A stretch of DNA of 64,000 nucleotides from an uncultured Chitinophaga sp. (GTDB lineage Bacteria > Bacteroidota > Bacteroidia > Chitinophagales > Chitinophagaceae): positions 124,001-188,000 of the forward strand of contig NZ_CAMLHC010000001.1 of the NCBI RefSeq assembly GCF_946479755.1, written 5' to 3'. Below, in pieces: positions 1-9,600 of this stretch; position 1 is the first letter of the stretch, and each line of letters starts with the position of its first letter. The position numbers were made by a program, and so were the translations under genes. A model generated the notes under the pieces. It was not told where the DNA came from. It ran no database searches and saw nothing but the letters and a program-made list of their open reading frames with translations.

Positions 1-864
1 GACGAACTTATTCACCTTTTTATTGAAGAGGCTGTCCAGGCTTTCTGTGGCGAGCAGCGTAGTGAATTCCTGCTTGATTTTTTTACTGTCGGCCGCCAGG
101 TTGTCCAGGTCGTCGATCACTTTTTGCACGTTGGTATCAGGCGTAAAGTTTTTGAGGGAGGCAATGAGCACGCCGGCTTTTTTGATTTTGCCGACCATAT
201 CGGCGTAGAGGATGTTTTTGTCGAGGGCTACCTGCACCCAGGGCGTATAGGCCATCCCGTATTTGAGGTTGTTGATACCTATTTTATCGCGGAATTCGGT
301 GCCCTGTACGTCGGTCCTCTTGAGGTCGAAGAGGCCTACGCGGTCTTTCAGGTCTTCGCATTGTTTGAGTGTGGACACCTGCAGGTCGTAGAGGGCGGTG
401 CCGGCGAGGGTGGCGGCATCGGGGAAGAGGAGGATGGTAGGCTCATCGTATTTAACGAGGGCGTCGATGCCTTTCTGAATATCGTTTTGTACCGGTGCGC
501 CGGCGGTGTAGAGGCCTACGGACACTATGTAGCAGTCGCCTCCGCCGTTGGCGTAGAACAGTCGGAGGGAATCATAGAGGAACCACTGGTAGTCTACTTT
601 TGCACTGGAGAACTGGTTGTTGAGGTCGAGTTGTACTTCGGTGACAACAGGTTTGGCGGCGCCGCCGAAATACAGCTGGTAGTCGGCGATAGAGCCGATG
701 CGGGTCGGTGTATTGAGCAGGTCGCCGGGGCTCAGCATGTCTGCTTTTTCCGTATACCCGATAAATGCCGGGATCGCTGTTTCCACCGCTGCAATGGAAG
801 GCGGAAACTTGGGCACTTCGTCTATATAAACGCCGGGTGTTTTGATGGCAGTTAAATTGAGCAT
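1..864 (-). CDS. Contractile injection system tail sheath protein (3' end outside window)
   Basis: Read on the minus strand from ATG at 864, the frame stays open for 288 codons to the window edge, so the C-terminal part is missing. The N-terminus MLNLTAIKTPGVYIDEVPKF is the typical opening of phage-tail-sheath proteins of the Afp/PVC/MAC type (family knowledge: the outer contractile tube that drives the inner tube through a target membrane). The next 200 residues contain the expected sheath pattern, including a YFGGAAKP-like segment and a GGGDCYIVSVGLY strand. It lies 35 bases downstream of an unknown protein and follows a Pvc16-like gene, the usual order of Bacteroidota extracellular injection loci. 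A long open frame on the opposite strand here is a mirror of this gene. Family call is firm; which of the sheath paralogues it is cannot be said. Confidence 0.9.
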   Translation of the reverse strand, partial: MLNLTAIKTPGVYIDEVPKFPPSIAAVETAIPAFIGYTEKADMLSPGDLLNTPTRIGSIADYQLYFGGAAKPVVTEVQLDLNNQFSSAKVDYQWFLYDSLRLFYANGGGDCYIVSVGLYTAGAPVQNDIQKGIDALVKYDEPTILLFPDAATLAGTALYDLQVSTLKQCEDLKDRVGLFDLKRTDVQGTEFRDKIGINNLKYGMAYTPWVQVALDKNILYADMVGKIKKAGVLIASLKNFTPDTNVQKVIDDLDNLAADSKKIKQEFTTLLATESLDSLFNKKVNKFV

Positions 865-899
865 GTGATGGGGTTTAAGATGTGATGGTTATAAAAAGT

Positions 900-1454
900 T
901 TATTGTTCGAATAGCAGGGTGAATTTGCTGTTGGGCGTTCCTTTCTGGTATTTGAGTTTACCGCCGGGGTCCAGCAGGTCGTAGTTGCCGGGGCCGCGGA
1001 TGATATTGATCTCAATGTAGCCGAAGAGCCTTTCGTTGTCGGTAGGAGCGGCTACGGTGACCGTTTGTTTGGAAATGTCAGGATAGGTGCTGCCGTTGGC
1101 TTTGGCCACGGCATTACCGAATACATATCTTCCTTCCTTTGCGCCCACGAGGAAGTGGGCGTCCAGTTTGGTATGCGCTGCAACGACCGGAATAAATGTA
1201 AACCCTATCCTGATGTTTGTATAGCTGAGATCACAAACCGGGTCTTTGTCGGCCTTGATGGCCGTGGCCAGCCGCAGGCCGCCGTTGAAGGGGCGGACGA
1301 CCAGTTTTTTATCGTCGAGTTGCCGCAGCGTGTCGTCGTCGGGGTACCACTGCATCCATTCCGTTACCGGCATGGAGGGCTGCGCGGCGGTCACATACTG
1401 GTGTGACAGGGCTATTTCGCAAACATGCTGATAAGCTACAGAAATATTTTCCAT
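900..1454 (-). CDS. Unknown protein within the contractile injection locus
   Basis: A protein of 184 residues starting MENISVAYQHVCEIALSHQY. A TTG three codons upstream (1463) directly abuts the preceding stop codon; the ATG at 1454 is preferred. No signal peptide or membrane segment is visible. The sequence is mixed alpha/beta with a mid-protein stretch rich in Val, Thr and Gly and an end KFTLLFEQ. I do not recognise a family. It sits between a Pvc16-like tail terminator (9 bases upstream) and a tail sheath gene (35 bases downstream) on the same strand, so it is most likely a structural or assembly component of the injection particle. That role is inferred only from position. Confidence 0.75.
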   Translation of the reverse strand: MENISVAYQHVCEIALSHQYVTAAQPSMPVTEWMQWYPDDDTLRQLDDKKLVVRPFNGGLRLATAIKADKDPVCDLSYTNIRIGFTFIPVVAAHTKLDAHFLVGAKEGRYVFGNAVAKANGSTYPDISKQTVTVAAPTDNERLFGYIEINIIRGPGNYDLLDPGGKLKYQKGTPNSKFTLLFEQ

Positions 1455-1463
1455 CAGAGACAA

Positions 1464-2006
1464 TCACTTTTTAGGGTCAATAACACTGAATTTTCCGGTG
1501 ATGGTTTCGATCACGCCGTCGCCCGTTACCACATTGCTGTTATGTAATTCAATCACGCGCATCACATACATGACGCTGGGATATACTTTACCGCCGAGGA
1601 TGGCCCAGAGGTGGTTCATTTCCTCGAATGACGGGGAGTACATGTTCAGCACCACCCGGTAGTCTGTGCCGTTATAGTTGGTGGAAAACTGGTTTTGTCC
1701 GTGAATGAAACGGATAATTTTCCCGATATCTGATACCGCATCCTTGTAGGTGCTTTTCCGCGAGCTGAAAAGAATGTAGGCATTGAGGAATACATAGGGG
1801 TTGAAGTATTCGGTTTTCAGCGTGGCGTTGTTCACCCGGGAGTAAGCCGTGTTTTTTAAGGAGGGTTCTTCTTTCAGGTTCACAAGCGTGAGCAGTACGG
1901 ACGGCGCTGCATTGCCCGGACTGGCGATGTTGCCCAGATCGAAGTCCCCGCCCGCAAATTGCGGTGTGAGGCTATCCCTGATGATGGTCAGTATTTCGGT
2001 CAGCAT
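1464..2006 (-). CDS. Pvc16/DUF4255-family tail terminator protein
   Basis: 180 residues, MLTEILTIIRDSLTPQFAGG at the start. The N-terminal helix followed by the APSVLLTLVNLKEEPSLKN strand and the later NPYVFLNAYILFSS and MNHLWAILGGKVYPSVMYVMR segments fit the DUF4255 (Pvc16 N-terminal) pattern. In Afp/PVC-type particles this family caps the end of the tail tube and sheath. It is the first long gene of the injection locus in reading direction, followed within 10 bases by an unknown protein and then the sheath gene, consistent with one transcript. Length matches the family. The upstream 220 bases carry a tandem repeat instead of another gene. Family assignment is from recalled pattern, not from a search. 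Confidence 0.85.
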   Translation of the reverse strand: MLTEILTIIRDSLTPQFAGGDFDLGNIASPGNAAPSVLLTLVNLKEEPSLKNTAYSRVNNATLKTEYFNPYVFLNAYILFSSRKSTYKDAVSDIGKIIRFIHGQNQFSTNYNGTDYRVVLNMYSPSFEEMNHLWAILGGKVYPSVMYVMRVIELHNSNVVTGDGVIETITGKFSVIDPKK

Positions 2007-2041
2007 ACGTATATTTTAAACTGTATCCTTTATCGCAAAAA

Positions 2042-2147
2042 GAAAAAAGCAATCCACTCCCGGTCGGTCATCTGCCGAAGGCAAACTACCAACGAAAAGA
2101 AAAAACAATCCACTCCCGGCCGGCCATCTGCCGAAGGCAAACTACCA
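2042..2147. repeat. Two-copy tandem repeat, 56-base period
   Basis: Positions 2042-2091 recur at 2098-2147 with only a few differences (GTCGGTC versus GCCGGCC). Each unit carries a GCCGAAGGC core that can fold into a small stem with a four-base loop. The repeat lies in the leader between the PAAR gene and the Pvc16-like gene. No coding function is visible. Confidence 0.85.
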
Positions 2148-2229
2148 GTGTAAGGAAAAGGCAAACCCGTACCGTTTCATTATCTGCATAGCAAATAATG
2201 ATCAAATGGGAATGTAGTCATCTGTGAAA

Positions 2230-2499
2230 TCAGCCAATCAGGACATTCATGGCACCTGTTGTTACGGCACCTCCATGGGCTGTACTATCGCTTAATCGCG
2301 CTGCCGGCTTACCACCTATCAACACTGTGGCAGATCCGGTAATGATGGCATCAGGTGCTATAGGACAAACACAACTGTCTCCTATAACAGCCGCAGGTTT
2401 GCCGCCAATTAGTACGGTCGGGCATCCCGGGCCAAGGACAGGTCCTCCTCCATGTGAACACACATGAAGATCCCCAATAGTCGCCGCTGGAAATGACAT
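2230..2499 (-). CDS. PAAR-repeat spike tip protein
   Basis: 89 residues consisting almost entirely of PAAR motifs: MSFPAATIGDLHVCSHGGGP, then TVLIGGKPAAVIGDSCVC and a second VLIGGKPAARLSDST with AHGG. The repeated GGKPAA and the Cys/His positions suit the metal-binding cone that sharpens the spike of contractile systems (family knowledge). It has no effector extension, so it would be a bare tip. It lies upstream of the Pvc16-like gene on the same strand, separated by a 223-base repeat-bearing leader, so it may be a separate transcript of the same injection locus. Start ATG at 2499 gives the canonical family N-terminus. Confidence 0.9.
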   Translation of the reverse strand: MSFPAATIGDLHVCSHGGGPVLGPGCPTVLIGGKPAAVIGDSCVCPIAPDAIITGSATVLIGGKPAARLSDSTAHGGAVTTGAMNVLIG

Positions 2500-2708
2500 A
2501 AAGCAACAATGAAATTACTTCTCTTCTGAACTGCTCGTCTTAAACAAATTGAAATACTAGTCTCGGGTCTTCCTCCTGGCATATTTGGGGTATTCACTAA
2601 TCTTTGAGGTTCAATAACAACGCTGCCAGGAAAAAAGAGCATAGTAGAAATCCGACAATTAAGGTAGAAATTAATTCTTTTACAACCAAATTATTTTTCA
2701 GCGGGAAT

Positions 2709-2736
2709 AAAAAAGCTTCCCGCGAACGGGAAGCTT
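2709..2736 (-). terminator. Intrinsic terminator downstream of the diheme cytochrome gene
   Basis: A perfect 10-bp stem (2713-2722 with 2727-2736) closes a TTCG loop on the minus strand and is followed by a T run at 2714-2709. It lies 40 bases after the cytochrome stop codon and ends utilisation locus 1. Confidence 0.85.
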
Positions 2737-2775
2737 ACAGGGTGACATAGTATAGCTGTTGATTAGGATTCCTTA

Positions 2776-3771
2776 TTAATAAGGTGCTTTCATGCCCTTC
2801 TGTTCCCAGTAACTGATCACCGGACGGAAAGGGCCATACTTGTGCTGCCGCGCGGAAAACGTATCTGCGAACGGACCTTTGTCATAGTCGATCGCCTTTT
2901 CTGCTACGTGAGGATAGTCGTAGTTTTTGACATCGGGACGGGCATGCAGACTGTCGTTATTCACGAAAGCGGCGATATCCAGCGCTTCTTCGTCGGTAAG
3001 GAAAGGCTTGTCCCACGTCGCTTTATCATACGGCATATTGGCTTTGAGCCATTGCGCCTGCTTGATTACCCGGTGCATGCTGGAGCCGGGCTGGTAACTT
3101 TGAGGTCCCCACAACGGCGGATAAGTGTAGGTAACACCGGCCAGCTGGCCTTCCCCGTCTTTGCCATGGCAACGGGCACAGTATTCCTGGTATAACGTTC
3201 TTCCTTTCTCCGGATCTGCAGCGGCATCCGGCAGCTTCACGGCAAGATTGTGGCTGCCCTGGTGCGGCTTGTCCTTCGGCACAAAACTATTGATCCAACG
3301 GAGATACGACAGAAAAGCGACCATCTCCTTACTATCCAGCGGCAAGGGTTTACCATTATGCGGGCGCGTTACACAGTTATTGATACGCTCCGCCAGCGTC
3401 AGCACCTTACCCTCCCGCGCACGGTACTGCGGGTATTGCTGATGGGAAGTCATCAGGTTAAATGAAAAGGCTTTTGTGCCTGCATCCTGGTGACAGTTGG
3501 TGCAGTTCATTTTATTGCCCAGGTAACGGCCATTGACGCCGTCCGGACCGATATAATACGCGGTGTTCAGCATCAGCGCACGGCCATAGCGGACCAGCTC
3601 ACCGTATGGGTCGTTGGGAATAGCATTGGTATCTACCTTCAACAACCCGGGCGCGTCTGCCACGGTGGCGGCCGGCGCTTTGGCGCTGCTGCCGGTATTG
3701 CAGGACCAGACCATCACAGCGGCAGCTGCCGCCAGAAAACAACCGGTACGGATGTATTGCATTGTCGTCAT
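2776..3771 (-). CDS. Diheme cytochrome c lipoprotein, thiosulfate dehydrogenase (TsdA)-like
   Basis: 331 residues from ATG at 3771; a further upstream TTG is not preferred. The N-terminus is a lipobox signal with Cys24 (AAVMVWSC), so it should be a periplasmic lipoprotein. Two c-type heme sites are visible: CTNCH (residues 90-94) and CARCH (198-202). The segment YGRALMLNTAYYIGPDG before the first heme and the C-terminal KGPFADTFSARQHKYGPF block are hallmarks of TsdA-type cytochromes, which oxidise thiosulfate to tetrathionate or run in reverse. It is the last gene of the sigma-FecR-SusC-SusD-sulfotransferase transcript, 18 bases after its neighbour. The TsdA-like fold is well supported; the actual substrate is inferred. 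Confidence 0.85.
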   Translation of the reverse strand: MTTMQYIRTGCFLAAAAAVMVWSCNTGSSAKAPAATVADAPGLLKVDTNAIPNDPYGELVRYGRALMLNTAYYIGPDGVNGRYLGNKMNCTNCHQDAGTKAFSFNLMTSHQQYPQYRAREGKVLTLAERINNCVTRPHNGKPLPLDSKEMVAFLSYLRWINSFVPKDKPHQGSHNLAVKLPDAAADPEKGRTLYQEYCARCHGKDGEGQLAGVTYTYPPLWGPQSYQPGSSMHRVIKQAQWLKANMPYDKATWDKPFLTDEEALDIAAFVNNDSLHARPDVKNYDYPHVAEKAIDYDKGPFADTFSARQHKYGPFRPVISYWEQKGMKAPY

Positions 3772-3789
3772 AAACAAAAGCTTTGCATG

Positions 3790-4923
3790 TCATTCTGCAA
3801 TGACATAGGGTAATAACTGTGCGGGAGCGATAAATTCCGCCCGGTACGGAATAAAAGTGGTACGCAGCGTCCACAGCGGATGGCCGTTACGGGTGGTCAG
3901 TATCACCGTGTTGCGTTTGGAGCAGCATTGCACTACATGATCATGTCCCACGAGATAGGCGCTGCCCATCCGCTCATTAAAGAGATAAGGCGGCAGGACG
4001 GTTTTCATGGTCAGGGTAGCCTGACCGGTACTGTCGTTCAACCGGAAGGCCAGCGTCTGCGACTGCTGCCGGGAAACGCCGTTGTCGAATAACATCAGGT
4101 CGTTGCCGGCGTTGATATGCACGGCGTGGCCCATATCAAACGCAGCGGAATCGGGAATAGCGAAATCGCCGCCACGGCCAAACTTCCACATCACCTTGCC
4201 GCTTTGTGCGTTGACTTTCCATATCTGCCCGTTGTTATAAAAGGAAACGAGGTAGTTGCTGTCTTTGTCGAAGCTCAGGCTGTTGGCATGCATCCAGTCG
4301 TGCCGCGTGCGCACGATAGCTGTATCCGCCGTTGGCTCCAGCGCGTCAAATACGCTCCACTGCCAGCGCCGGCGCCCTTCCCGGTCATACACCACAATGC
4401 CGTCGCTTTTGACTGTATCCTGTTCACCGCCGCCCTGCAGCGACAGGTCCACTATTTTTTGCACGCTGGTCAGCGCCACTATTTCGTCAGCGCCTTTGCG
4501 CAGCACTTCATGATGCACATCGGCCTGAAAGTCGCGCTGCCCTTTTTTCAAATGCAGCACCGTATCGCCCCGCAGGCCGATCTCCAGTATCTCGTCGCCG
4601 TAACTGGTGGAAAACGTTTTGTCGCCCAGGATACAGAGGAAAGTCTGTTGCTCCGTCAGGTGGGCGGTTTTAAAGCCGGTACCGTGTACCTGGTGGTACC
4701 AGACAATACGTCCTCCGGCATTGACCAGGTAAATCATCCCGGGATCATCGCGCTGGTTGAGCAGCAGGAACCCGTTGCGGAAATCCTCTGGCAGCATTTC
4801 TCCGGCCATAGTGGTGGCTTTCAGCTGGTCCTGGAGGGCTGGCGGCACGTCGATGTTGATGCGGATAGTACGGGCGGTACAGCTGCAGAAGAGCAGCAGC
4901 AGGCATAGCAGGCGTGTGTACAT
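3790..4923 (-). CDS. Aryl-sulfate sulfotransferase (ASST)-like lipoprotein
   Basis: 377 residues from ATG at 4923, chosen because it begins a clear lipobox signal (MYTRLLCLLLLFCSC, Cys15); a GTG 15 codons upstream overlaps a hairpin. The body is a six-bladed-propeller type sequence with HDWMHANSLSFD, VSFYNNGQIWKVN, KVMWKFGRGGDF and MGHAVHINAGNDLMLFDNG, the order seen in PF05935/Arylsulfotrans_2 proteins. These enzymes move sulfate between phenolic esters through a histidine. The Arg/His normally found near the SSRHQ position of ASST is replaced (SFYNN), so activity may differ. It follows SusD in the same transcript, with a hairpin in the 54-base gap, and precedes the TsdA-like cytochrome, suggesting sulfur-containing ligands for this locus. 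Confidence 0.8.
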   Translation of the reverse strand: MYTRLLCLLLLFCSCTARTIRINIDVPPALQDQLKATTMAGEMLPEDFRNGFLLLNQRDDPGMIYLVNAGGRIVWYHQVHGTGFKTAHLTEQQTFLCILGDKTFSTSYGDEILEIGLRGDTVLHLKKGQRDFQADVHHEVLRKGADEIVALTSVQKIVDLSLQGGGEQDTVKSDGIVVYDREGRRRWQWSVFDALEPTADTAIVRTRHDWMHANSLSFDKDSNYLVSFYNNGQIWKVNAQSGKVMWKFGRGGDFAIPDSAAFDMGHAVHINAGNDLMLFDNGVSRQQSQTLAFRLNDSTGQATLTMKTVLPPYLFNERMGSAYLVGHDHVVQCCSKRNTVILTTRNGHPLWTLRTTFIPYRAEFIAPAQLLPYVIAE

Positions 4924-4943
4924 GGCTGTTAGCTGGTTAGGAA

Positions 4944-4970
4944 GCGTGGAGAGCACCAGGCTCTCCACGC
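4944..4970 (-). other. Intercistronic hairpin between SusD and the sulfotransferase gene
   Basis: A perfect 11-bp inverted repeat (4944-4954 with 4960-4970), five-base loop, directly after the SusD stop codon. No T run follows on the minus strand, so it is more likely an mRNA-stabilising or attenuating structure than a full terminator. Confidence 0.75.
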
Positions 4971-4977
4971 CTGGATA

Positions 4978-6618
4978 TTATTTCCACAGATCGCTCTGTG
5001 TGGCTTTTGGATTGGCATTCAGCTCCCTTGCAGGGATAGGCAGAACGTAATGTTTGGCCTTGAAGGTGTTGGCGCCTTGTTTCTGGCGGGTGGTCAGGAT
5101 GGAGGCCAGTTGTGCGGCGGACTTGTTCCAGCGGCGCAGGTCGTAGATCCTGTTTTGTTCGTAGAAAAACTCCAACAGCTTCTGATGGTCTATTTCCGCC
5201 ATCAGCTGGTCAGGGCCGGGCAGTTCCGCGGCTGTCTTAGGAGCGAGGCCTGCGCGGGTGCGTATCTGGTTGATGTCTGCCAGTGCAAGGCCGGTGTGAC
5301 CGTTGCGGGTGGCTGCTTCTGCGCGCAGGAGCAGTACTTCGGCGAAACGCATCACGCGGTAGTTGGCGGTGGAAGGCGTAGCGCCCCAGTAGTTATCGGC
5401 ATTGGCCACGTTGCGCCAGGCGCCGGTGTATTTTTTGATGAGGAAACGTCCATTGGTAGTGGTGTCCAGCTTCGTGTCCGGATAGAGGCGCACGATCTTG
5501 GAGCGTGCGGAGCTCCACAGTTCATCGAAGGATTTGCTGTCGTAGAAAGTAGTGTCTTTTTCGCCCAGGGTGGAGCGTTTCCACATCAGCGTGGCATACA
5601 TGCGTTTGTCGAATTTGGTATCCGCACCGGTGGGCCGCTGTTCTTTTACGAACTGGGACACGAGGTAGTTGGACGGTACATATTTAAACCATCCGCCGCC
5701 GGCCGGTGGGCCGATGAACTGCGGGATATAGTTAAACATCGGTGAATTGGCCGTTTCAGCGCCCCAGGGGCCGTACGGATCGCCGAGGGGAGCGCATACC
5801 CATTCGAAGATGGATTCTTTGTTGAACTCTTTCTGATCGGTGAAGTTGTCTTCGAAATTATCCACGAGGCCGTAGTTGTAAGGCGCCTGGGTGAGCAGTG
5901 TCAGCGTGGCTTCCGCCTGCGGATAGTTTTCCATATAGAGGTAGGCTTTGCCGAGGAAGGCCGTGGCGGCGCCTTTGGTGGCCCTGCCTTGCTCTTTGGG
6001 ATCGCGTGTTACCGGCAGTTTATCTTTGGCGGCGGTGAGATCGCTGATCACCTGTTGCCATACTTCTTCTTTGCTGGCGCAGGGGGCGGCATAGGCATTG
6101 GTTGTTTCCACCGGTTCGGTGCGCAGCGGTACGCCTCCCCAGTTGGCCGCCAGGATAAAATAGGAGATGCCACGGAGGAATTTGGCTTCCGCGATGTAGC
6201 TGTCCTTTTTTGCGGCGTCGACGGGCACTTTATCGATACGCGCCAGTACCAGGTTGGCGCGGTGGATGCACTGGTACGTTTTCTCGAAGATATCGGCGGC
6301 GTCGCCGTTGTTTTCGTCGTTGGTATACGAAGCGATGGCCCAGGTACCGGGTTCTTCGCCGGGGAGAGTAAACACGTCGTCGCCCATGGCGTTGATGTCC
6401 TGTAGGCCGGTGAAGGCGCCCCAGTAGCCATAGAGCGGAAGGCGTAACGGGCTGTAAGCGGCTGCCAGCGCCATGCTCAGGCTGCTCTCATCTTTCCAGA
6501 AATTGGTTTCGGTGATCCTGTTGGGATCTGTCTGCGTGAGGAAGTCGCGTTCATTGCAACTGCCGGCCAGCGTTATCGTCAGTGCCAGTGCACCTATATA
6601 TTTGAATGATTTTTTCAT
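4978..6618 (-). CDS. SusD/RagB-family outer-membrane lipoprotein (locus 1)
   Basis: 546 residues. Signal peptide with lipobox ending at Cys21 (ALTITLAGSC) places it on the outer membrane surface. The start of the mature protein, DPNRITETNFWKDESSL, and the internal helices with NLVLARIDKVP and FLRGISYFILAANWGGVPL are typical SusD tetratricopeptide-like repeats; RFAEVLLLRAEAATR and FFYEQNRIYDLRRWNK are the C-terminal RagB/SusD hallmarks. SusD caps the SusC channel and captures the ligand. It begins 18 bases after the SusC stop, so the pair is co-transcribed. The ligand is unknown; downstream sulfur-type genes hint at a sulfated or sulfonated compound. Confidence 0.95.
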   Translation of the reverse strand: MKKSFKYIGALALTITLAGSCNERDFLTQTDPNRITETNFWKDESSLSMALAAAYSPLRLPLYGYWGAFTGLQDINAMGDDVFTLPGEEPGTWAIASYTNDENNGDAADIFEKTYQCIHRANLVLARIDKVPVDAAKKDSYIAEAKFLRGISYFILAANWGGVPLRTEPVETTNAYAAPCASKEEVWQQVISDLTAAKDKLPVTRDPKEQGRATKGAATAFLGKAYLYMENYPQAEATLTLLTQAPYNYGLVDNFEDNFTDQKEFNKESIFEWVCAPLGDPYGPWGAETANSPMFNYIPQFIGPPAGGGWFKYVPSNYLVSQFVKEQRPTGADTKFDKRMYATLMWKRSTLGEKDTTFYDSKSFDELWSSARSKIVRLYPDTKLDTTTNGRFLIKKYTGAWRNVANADNYWGATPSTANYRVMRFAEVLLLRAEAATRNGHTGLALADINQIRTRAGLAPKTAAELPGPDQLMAEIDHQKLLEFFYEQNRIYDLRRWNKSAAQLASILTTRQKQGANTFKAKHYVLPIPARELNANPKATQSDLWK

Positions 6619-6636
6619 GGGTTGTTTTTTTGACGG

Positions 6637-9600
6637 TTAGAAGGAAAGGTTCAGGCCCAGCAGCAAAGTGCGTGACAGGGGATAGGCGTCCCAGGAATTG
6701 TCCATGCCGCGGGACAGTGCGCCACCGCCCAGGTCGGGGTTGTAGCCTTTGTATTTGGTGGCCGTGAAGAGGTTTTCGGCGGAACCAAAGAACCTCACCC
6801 TGTCGATGCCCCATTTGCCGGTGATGGAGGAGGGCATGGTATAACCTAATTCAAAACGTTTGAAGCGGAGGTAGGAACCGTTTTCCAGCCATCTGTCGCT
6901 GTTCTCTCTTTTGTTGTTGTTGGGATCGGAGAGGGTGAAGCGTGGGAAGTTGGAGTGATTTTCCGGTGTCCAGGCGTCGAGAACGGCGGTAGAGAAGTTG
7001 GTCACTTCCGTCATTTTCTCCATCCATTGTCTTCTGCCGTTATAGATTTTATTACCCGAAACGCCTTCGAAGAAGATGTTCAGATCGAAGCCTTTGTAAG
7101 ACAGGTTGGCGGCCAGGCCCATGGTGAATTTGGGGAAGGGGCTGCCGAGGTTCTGTACGTCCTGGTTGTCGATCTTGCCGTCGCCGTTGAAGTCTACGAA
7201 ACGGATGTCGCCGGGTTTGGCGTCGGGTTGGATGAGGGTACCGTCTTTACCGCTATGCGCTTTCACTTCCTCTTCTGAATTAAAGATGCCGTCGGTTTTG
7301 ATCAGGAAGAAGGAACCGATAGGCGCGCCTACTTTAGCCCTTGAGATATCGCCGAATTCCTGTCTGCCGGAGCCGACGGTGATGGCGGTCATTTCGTTGG
7401 CTGTATGGGAAACGTTGAACATTACGCGGTATTTAAGGCCGCTGCGGGTCTGGTCGGCATATTCCACGGAGGCTTCGTAGCCTTTGTTTTCGATCACGCC
7501 GGCATTCAGTGTAGGCGTGCCCGTTTTACCGACAGACGGTGGGAACGGTACGCCGAGGAGTACGCCGCTGGTCTTTTTATGGAAGACTTCAAAGATCACG
7601 AACAGCTTATTGTCCAGGAAGCCTGCATCGATGCCGCCGTTGACGATCTTGGTTTCTTCCCAGGAGAGGTCTACCGGGGAAGCGTAGGAGCTGGCGGTAG
7701 CGCCGGGCCAGAGCACATTGCCCTGTACGTAGTTGATACCGCTGGTGATGGCCGTCTGCGTGAGATAGTTGCCTATTTCCTGGTTGCCCAGTACGCCCCA
7801 GCTGCCGCGCAGTTTGAGGTTGCTGACAACACTACGCAGGCCGGAGAAGAAGTTTTCGTTGTGGATGTTCCAGCCGGCGGAGAAAGAGGGGAAGGAGCCG
7901 AACTGGTAGTCGTTGGCAAACCGGGAGGAGCCGTCCCGGCGGATAGAGGCGGTGAACAGGTATTTGGAATCGTAGGAGTACATGATCCGTCCGAAGGTGG
8001 ACAGGATAGCGCTCACGTTGGCATCGCCGTTGTTTTTCTGGGAGCCGGCGGTGCCTGCGCCCAGCACGGAAGTACCATCCGGCAGGTCGTTGCGGGAGGC
8101 GCTGAAGCCGGAATAGGTGTTTTTCTGGGCGGTATAACCGGCTACCGCGTCGATGTTGTGCTTACCCAGCTTTTTCGTATAGGCGAGGGTGTTTTCCAGG
8201 AGCCACGAGTTGGCGGTGGTGCTGCCTTCTTCGAGGTCGGGCAGGGTATTGGCGGCGTTGCCATCGTTGTACATGCCGGTATAGGTGCGGGTACGGCCTT
8301 GTGTTTCGGTAAGACCGACGTTGAACCGGTAGCGGAGGCCTTCGATCAGTTTCACTTCCACGAAGGCGTTGGCCAGCAGGTTGAGGTCTTTGGCGCTTCT
8401 GTTAACTTTTTCCAGCAGGGCGACGGGGTTAGACAGATTTTTCATGTATATCGGTCTTCTGCCGTATCCGCCGAGGTCCTGGGTAGGGTCGTAAACCGGA
8501 ACGGTGGCGGGCATTACGAGGGCGCTGCCCACGAGGCTGTGGGTCTGGTCACCACCGCTGGGAGCGAGGCGGCTGACGCCTCTTTTGATGATAACGGTCT
8601 CGCCTATTTTAATTCTGCCTTTTTCGTATTGTGTTTTTACGCGGAAGTTGGCGGCGGAGTAGTCGGTATTGATCATGGTACCGTTTTCTTTCAGGTATCC
8701 GCCGGAGAGGTTGTAAGTAAAGTTTTTGGAGCCGCCGCTGAAGTTAACGTTCGTACGGGCGATGGTGGCCTGACGGAAGATGGCGTCCTGCCAGTCGCTG
8801 TTGATGCCGTTGTAGTTGGGGATGCCGGTCATGTTGGCCTGCATCAGTTTAGTCCATTGTTCGCCGTTGAGGAGGCTCATTCTCTTGGGAACGGACTGTA
8901 CACCGACCCAGCTGTCGATTTCCAGTTTGGGCACGGCTTCTTTCAGGCCGCCTTTGGTGGTGACGATCACTACGCCGTTGGCGGCGCGGGAGCCGTAGAT
9001 GCTGGCGGTGGCCGCATCTTTCAGCACTTCGATAGATTCCACGTCGTTAGGGCTGACACCGTCGATGCTGTTAACGAAGACACCGTCTACGATAAACAGC
9101 GGGGCGTTGTTGCCGAGGGTGCTGAGGCCGCGGATGGTGATATTGAGGCCGGAGCCGGGGGCTCCGCTGGCGGATTCCACGGATACGCCGGGGACGCGGC
9201 CCTGGATGGCGCCGCTGATATTTTTGGAGACGTTGGCGCTGATGGTATTGACGCGAACGGAGGAAACGGAGCCGGTCACATCTTTTCTTTTCTGGGTGCC
9301 GTAACCTACCACCACCAGTTCTTCCGTCTGCACCGCTTTCTGGCGAAGGGCGATGTCCAGCGGACCGGCTTTGGTCACCTGCTTTTCGATGGTCTCGTAG
9401 CCGATAAAGGAGATGACGAGGGTGCCGCCGCCATCGGGCAGTTCGAGGGTGAAGTTACCTTTGGCGTCGGAGCTGGCGCCTTTGGAGGTACCTTTCAGTT
9501 TCACGGAGGCGCCGGTCAGCGGTTCGCCGGTGAGGGCGTCGGTGATACGGCCGTAAACGGAGATATTGGCGACCGGTTTTACTTCCGTGCCGTCGGTTTT

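Noticed and set aside
124..855. Plus-strand open frame opposite the tail sheath gene
   Set aside because: The minus strand gives a clear sheath protein over the same bases; the plus frame has no recognisable sequence.
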